In this document: in pieces, positions 5,723-6,044 of the stretch
How positions within the stretch are numbered: position 1 is the first letter of the stretch
How the letters are laid out: every line of letters starts with the position of its first letter
DNA from: an uncultured Peptococcaceae bacterium
GTDB taxonomy: Bacteria > Bacillota > Peptococcia > Peptococcales > Peptococcaceae
DNA: 6,044 nucleotides
Reading direction: 5' to 3'
Assembly: GCA_900556545.1 (NCBI GenBank)
Contig: USPE01000120.1
Span: 1-6,044 of the forward strand
The notes under the pieces: generated by a model
Database searches by the model: none
What the model was told of the DNA's origin: nothing
What the model saw: the letters and a program-made list of their open reading frames with translations, nothing else
Translations under genes and position numbers: made by a program

Positions 5723-6043
5723 TTATCGGGTCAAAATTCGTTCCGGCTCTTTGTGCGCCAGCTTTTGAATGGTTTGCTCCATGGTTTCCATAAAAATCTG
5801 ATCAATTCTGCTTAACTTGTACTTTTTATTATAAATATAGCCTACTTCTATTTCCAGCTTACCATCTGCAATGGGAATGGCTCGAATGGTGCCATGGCGC
5901 AGATAAAAATCATCCTGAGACATAAATTCAGGAAAGAACGCCACATAATCCCCCTGGGCAATCATTTTTTTCAGCAGTTCCAAATCATCGGTACGAAAAG
6001 TAATATTGGGCATTCTGTCTTTACCCAACGCCGCTGTCCATAT
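5723..6043 (-). CDS. LysR-type transcriptional regulator, C-terminal part (cut by right edge)
   Basis: The frame is open to the window edge, so the start and the DNA-binding domain lie outside; 106 residues are visible. They match the second half of the LysR substrate-binding domain: NITFRTDDLELLKKMIAQGDY and VAFFPEF correspond to the usual N-I-x-F-R-T-D-D-x-x-x-x-x-K-x-x-V-x-x-G-x-G-V-x-x-x-P, followed by I-x-AIPIADGKLEIEVGYIY and an amphipathic final helix FMETMEQTIQKL. The domain binds a small-molecule co-inducer, which cannot be named. The in-frame TTG at 6028 is not a real start because conserved sequence continues upstream of it (IWTAALG). It ends 38 bases before the Nudix-MutY gene on the same strand with no terminator between, so co-transcription is possible. 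Confidence 0.78.
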   Translation of the reverse strand: MWTAALGKDRMPNITFRTDDLELLKKMIAQGDYVAFFPEFMSQDDFYLRHGTIRAIPIADGKLEIEVGYIYNKKYKLSRIDQIFMETMEQTIQKLAHKEPERILTR

Positions 6044-6044
6044 G

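Noticed and set aside
1..6044. CRISPR arrays, tRNA/rRNA genes, insertion sequences, attachment sites
   Set aside because: No regularly spaced direct repeats, no tRNA- or rRNA-like sequence, no transposase or terminal inverted repeats were seen on either strand.

Overview
The window reads as a chromosomal segment from a low-to-mid GC, probably spore-forming member of the Bacillota (Clostridia or Negativicutes). Support: strong AGGAGG-type ribosome binding sites, TTG/GTG starts, a YlmC/YmxH-type PRC-barrel protein known mainly from endospore formers, and DUF4125/DUF4037 genes of a kind frequent in anaerobic Firmicutes. The genus cannot be told from the sequence. Nearly everything is on the minus strand; a GNAT acetyltransferase and the last codons of a membrane protein are on the plus strand.

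Layout from left to right: (1) positions 3-59, the 3' end of a plus-strand gene whose product ends in a hydrophobic helix and a Lys-rich tail; (2) 55-93, a strong hairpin with a U-tract that ends the minus-strand operon; (3) 2570 down to 118, a minus-strand operon in the order TPR-repeat protein, DUF4037 predicted nucleotidyltransferase, DUF4125 protein. The first two genes overlap by ATGA and the third follows after 63 bases; (4) 3148-2768, a YlmC/YmxH-like PRC-barrel protein with an unusual charged/Gln-rich C-terminal extension; (5) 3307-3819, a divergently transcribed GNAT acetyltransferase; (6) 3889-3925, a hairpin terminator; (7) 4055-3933, a 40-codon remnant of an AAA-ATPase/PD-(D/E)XK protein, in frame directly behind the stop codon of the next gene; (8) 5684-4056, a Nudix hydrolase fused to a full-length MutY adenine glycosylase; (9) 6043-5723, the C-terminal part of a LysR-type regulator that runs off the right edge.

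How the genes work together: the TPR-DUF4037-DUF4125 cluster is compact, has its own terminator, and pairs a polymerase-beta-type nucleotidyltransferase with a kinesin-light-chain-like TPR scaffold and a small conserved protein of unknown function. It is the best candidate here for an undescribed functional module. The Nudix-MutY fusion joins a nucleotide-hydrolase fold to base-excision repair of 8-oxoG:A mispairs, so it may couple nucleotide-pool cleaning with DNA repair, although the Nudix substrate is unknown. The other genes have no obvious link to each other.
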